From Candidatus Gemmiger excrementigallinarum (GTDB lineage: Bacteria > Bacillota > Clostridia > Oscillospirales > Ruminococcaceae), in NCBI GenBank assembly GCA_019116445.1, contig DXBP01000026.1, positions 1 to 42,783 of the forward strand: a stretch of DNA of 42,783 nt. The letters are read 5' to 3'. Of the stretch, positions 39,730 to 42,783 are shown one piece after another. Each line of letters begins with the position of its first letter. Position 1 is the stretch's first letter. Under the pieces are notes generated by a model. The model saw only the letters and a program-made list of their open reading frames with translations. It was not told the origin of the DNA and ran no database searches. The position numbers and the translations under genes are program-made.

Positions 39730-42700
39730 TCAATCCTGTTTGGCGTCGCGATGCAGGCGGGCAACATCCACCAGTTCCATCTGGCTGATATCGTGGTCGC
39801 CGCGCAGTGCATCCACCAGTACGCGGGCAGTATCCATGGCCGTAATGCACGGGATGGACAGTTCCGTAGCCTTGCGGCGGAACTTGACCGAATCACGGTG
39901 AGGATCACGGCCGTGGGGGCTGGTGGAAATGATATAGTCAACCAGGCCGCTCTCCAGCAGGTCGATGACGTTGGGGCGGGCCCCGCTCATCTGACGAACC
40001 ACACTGCAGGGCACCATCTGGCTGTTGAGATAGCGGGCCGTTTCGGCGGTACCGTAGATCTTGTAGCCGTAGTCATGGAGCTTCCATGCCAGTTCAGCGG
40101 CTTCCTTCTTGTCGCTGTCCTTGACGGTGACAATGACACAGGAACCGGGGCCTGGTACCTTGAACTGATAACCGGCTGCCACAAGGCCTTTCATCATGGC
40201 TTCATGGAAAGTGGGAGCAATGCCCAGCACTTCGCCGGTGGACTTCATCTCGGGACCCAGCATGGTATCCACGCCGTGGAGTTTCAGGAAGCTGTAGACG
40301 GGTACCTTGACAGCGTAGTAGGGGCTCTTGCCGCCGCGCCACAGACCGGTGCCGTAGCCCATATCTTTGAGCTTCTCACCCAGCGTGCAGCGCACGGCGA
40401 GATCCACCATGGGAACGCCGGTAACCTTGCTGATATAGGGCACGGTACGGCTGGAACGGGGGTTGACCTCGATGACATAGACCTTGCCGTCCTGGACCGC
40501 GTACTGAACGTTGACCAGGCCCACCACTTTCAGTTCGCGGGCAAAACGGCCGGTGTAGTCCACCAGTGTGTCGATAACCTTCTGGCTGAAGTTATAGGGC
40601 GGATAGACGCAGATGGAGTCACCGGAATGAACGCCGGTACGCTCGATCTGTTCCATGATGCCGGGCACCAGATAATCGGTACCATCGCAGATGGCATCGA
40701 CCTCGCACTCGGTGCCGTAGATGTACTTATCCATCAGCACCGGGTGGCTCATGTCTACATGAGCCGTGATAACGCCCATGTACTCGATGACATCGGCAGA
40801 GTTGTAGGCCACGATCATGTTCTGGCCACCCAACACATAAGAAGGACGCATCAGAACCGGGTAACCGACCTCCTGTGCCGCCTTGAGGGCTTCGTCCAGG
40901 GTGTAGACGGTGCGGCCCTCGGGGCGAGGAATGCCGCAGCGCTCCAGCAACTGGTCAAAGCGTTCACGGTCCTCGGCTTCATCGATGGCATCGGCAGGGG
41001 TGCCCAGAATGGGCAGGCCGATTTCGTCCATGTGTTTGGCCAGCTTGATGGCCGTCTGACCGCCGAACTGCACCAGACAGCCGTCCGGTTTCTCAGTGGC
41101 AATGATGTTGTCCACACTCTCGGGGTTCAGGGGATCAAAGTACAGGCGGTCACCAGTATCAAAGTCGGTGGATACGGTTTCCGGGTTGTTGTTCACCAGG
41201 ATGGCTTCGCAGCCGTGGTTCTTCAGCGTCCAGACGGCATGTACCGAGCAGTAGTCGAACTCGATGCCCTGACCGATGCGGATGGGACCGGAGCCAAAAA
41301 CCAGTACCTTTTTCTTTTTGGGATCGCTGTGCTCGGCAATGAACTGCGCCGCTTCATTATCCTCATCATAGGTGGAATAGAAATACGGCGTCTTGGCCGC
41401 GAACTCTGCCGCGCAGGTATCGACCATCTTAAAGGATGCCTGAACCGTTTCGGGCAAGGTATCCACACCAGACAAACGCTTGATGGTCTTGTCCAGGAAG
41501 CCAAACTTCTTGGCTTCCAGATACTTTTCCCGGGTCAGTTCGCCCTGTTGCAGGCCCAACTCGATGTCAGCCAGATGCTGCATCTTATCCAGGAACCACC
41601 AGTCGATCTTGGTGATATTGTAGATCGTTTCATGGGGCACGCCGCGTTTGAGAGCTTCGTACACGCAGAAGGCACGCTCGGAGTCCTGTACATGGAGATG
41701 CTCGATGACTTCCTCGGTGGAAAGCTGCTCAAAATCAGGTAGGGTCAGGGTATCCATACCCAGTTCGATGGAGGACACAGCCTTCATCATGGCGTGCTCA
41801 AAGTTGTTGCCGATGGCCATGACTTCGCCGGTAGCCATCATCTGGGTGCCAAGGGATTTATCAGCGTAAACGAACTTATCGAAAGGCCACTTCGGGTATT
41901 TGACGACCACGTAGTCCAGAGCCGGCTCGAAGCAGGCGCAGGTCTCGCCGGTAACATCGTTGGTGATCTCGTCCAGGGTGTAGCCCAGCGCGATCTTGGT
42001 GGCTACTTTGGCAATGGGATAGCCGGTAGCCTTGGAGGCCAGCGCCGAAGAACGGGACACACGGGGGTTGACCTCGATGACCGCGTACTCGAAGCTGTCG
42101 GGCTTGAGGGCAAACTGGCAGTTGCAGCCGCCTTCGATACCCAGCTCGGTAATGATGTCCAGGGCTGCGGTGCGCAGCATCTGGTACTCTTTATCGGACA
42201 GGGTCTGGCTGGGGGCCACAACGATGGAGTCACCAGTGTGAACGCCTACGGGGTCCAGGTTCTCCATGTTGCAGACGGTGATTACGTTGCCCTTGGAGTC
42301 ACGCATGACCTCGTACTCGATCTCTTTCCAGCCGGAGATGCACTTCTCCACCAGAATCTGATGAATGGGCGACAGGCGCAGACCGTTGGTGGCGATCTCA
42401 TGCAGTTTTTCCCGATTTTCGCAGATGCCGCCGCCGGTACCGCCCATGGTGAAGGCCGGGCGGACAATAACGGGATAGCCGATGACCTCGGCAAATTCCA
42501 GTGCTGCATCCAGATCTTCCACGACCTTGGAAGGCACGATGGGCTGGTGCAGCTTCTCCATGGTGTCCTTGAAGAGCTGACGGTCCTCGGCACGGTCGAT
42601 GGTTTCCGGCTTGCAGGCCAGCAAACGAACGCCGCTGCGATCCAGGAAGCCATTGCGGGCCAGTTCCATGGAGAGGTTCAGACCCATCTGGCCGCCCAGG

Positions 42701-42783
42701 TTGGGCAGGATGGCATCGGGCTTTTCCTTTTCAATGATGCGCTCGACGACCTCTGCCGTCAGCGGCTCGATATACACATGATC
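39730..42783 (-). CDS. carB: Carbamoyl-phosphate synthase large subunit (5' end outside window)
   Basis: The last 1017 or so residues of CarB, which makes carbamoyl phosphate from glutamine-derived ammonia, bicarbonate and two ATP, for pyrimidines and arginine. Both ATP-grasp halves are present: the first reads PRVSRSSALASKATGYPIAK, the second PVLMRPSYVLGGQNMIVA, with GSGPIRIGQGIEFDYCSVHA between them and a C-terminal allosteric domain. By comparison with E. coli CarB (1073 residues) about 60 N-terminal residues, with the first nucleotide loop, lie beyond the right edge. carA is not visible. Confidence 0.96.
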   Translation of the reverse strand, partial: DHVYIEPLTAEVVERIIEKEKPDAILPNLGGQMGLNLSMELARNGFLDRSGVRLLACKPETIDRAEDRQLFKDTMEKLHQPIVPSKVVEDLDAALEFAEVIGYPVIVRPAFTMGGTGGGICENREKLHEIATNGLRLSPIHQILVEKCISGWKEIEYEVMRDSKGNVITVCNMENLDPVGVHTGDSIVVAPSQTLSDKEYQMLRTAALDIITELGIEGGCNCQFALKPDSFEYAVIEVNPRVSRSSALASKATGYPIAKVATKIALGYTLDEITNDVTGETCACFEPALDYVVVKYPKWPFDKFVYADKSLGTQMMATGEVMAIGNNFEHAMMKAVSSIELGMDTLTLPDFEQLSTEEVIEHLHVQDSERAFCVYEALKRGVPHETIYNITKIDWWFLDKMQHLADIELGLQQGELTREKYLEAKKFGFLDKTIKRLSGVDTLPETVQASFKMVDTCAAEFAAKTPYFYSTYDEDNEAAQFIAEHSDPKKKKVLVFGSGPIRIGQGIEFDYCSVHAVWTLKNHGCEAILVNNNPETVSTDFDTGDRLYFDPLNPESVDNIIATEKPDGCLVQFGGQTAIKLAKHMDEIGLPILGTPADAIDEAEDRERFDQLLERCGIPRPEGRTVYTLDEALKAAQEVGYPVLMRPSYVLGGQNMIVAYNSADVIEYMGVITAHVDMSHPVLMDKYIYGTECEVDAICDGTDYLVPGIMEQIERTGVHSGDSICVYPPYNFSQKVIDTLVDYTGRFARELKVVGLVNVQYAVQDGKVYVIEVNPRSSRTVPYISKVTGVPMVDLAVRCTLGEKLKDMGYGTGLWRGGKSPYYAVKVPVYSFLKLHGVDTMLGPEMKSTGEVLGIAPTFHEAMMKGLVAAGYQFKVPGPGSCVIVTVKDSDKKEAAELAWKLHDYGYKIYGTAETARYLNSQMVPCSVVRQMSGARPNVIDLLESGLVDYIISTSPHGRDPHRDSVKFRRKATELSIPCITAMDTARVLVDALRGDHDISQMELVDVARLHRDAKQD

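Noticed and set aside
39724-41742. Long plus-strand ORF (672 codons)
   Set aside because: It is antisense to carB, whose conserved protein sequence explains the open frame.

Overview
The window is high-GC Firmicutes DNA, probably from a gut Clostridia of the Oscillospiraceae (Faecalibacterium/Gemmiger/Subdoligranulum type). The inference rests on gene order (ftsE-ftsX-M23-S41; pheB-hom-thrB-lysC; rplU-rpmA-obg-mrnC), Gram-positive-type Lgt, a BofC-like protein and strong Shine-Dalgarno sites. No rRNA is present, so the genus is not proven.

Left third (173-13314): a compact integrated element of about 13.1 kb in the 3' part of a tRNA-Thr(TGT) gene. A perfect 48-bp direct repeat (173-220 and 13267-13314) marks its ends; the right copy belongs to the intact tRNA and the left copy is the displaced tRNA tail followed by an old terminator. 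On the minus strand lie a tyrosine integrase with an embedded helix-turn-helix segment and a cI-like repressor. Facing rightwards from the divergent promoter region is one long operon: a small basic protein, an excisionase-like protein, a 39-residue ORF, a winged-helix protein, a replication initiator containing a probable origin, a DnaC-type helicase loader, a sigma-70-like factor, a TerS-like HTH protein, and a phage tail-length cassette (unknown protein, tail assembly chaperone, tape measure protein, Gp15). There is no large terminase, portal, capsid, major tail, baseplate or lysis gene, and no conjugation gene. A ribbon-helix-helix/zeta toxin-antitoxin pair follows, with three 17-bp operators, one of which sits between the -35 and -10 of a divergent promoter serving four small genes; three of these are tandem paralogues of an unrecognised family. 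A 680-bp non-coding right end holds a striking array of repeats. The best reading is a phage satellite (or highly reduced prophage) that brings its own replication and its own tape measure but relies on a helper for the rest.

Right two thirds (13269-42783): ordinary chromosome, mostly on the minus strand. It has rsmA; a cell-division/envelope operon (ftsE, ftsX, coiled-coil M23 protein, a 37-residue membrane protein, an S41 protein lacking the usual serine nucleophile); an RsmF-type methyltransferase; mrnC and obg; rplU-rpmA with a leader and promoter; lgt-folD; a paired M16 peptidase system; a MATE exporter (plus strand); threonine-pathway genes lysC, thrB, hom and an ACT regulator; a class A penicillin-binding protein whose start codon is unusual; a BofC-like membrane protein; a plus-strand group of acyl carrier protein, MaoC hotdog, SDR reductase and GNAT-like protein; HU; and carB, which runs off the right edge.
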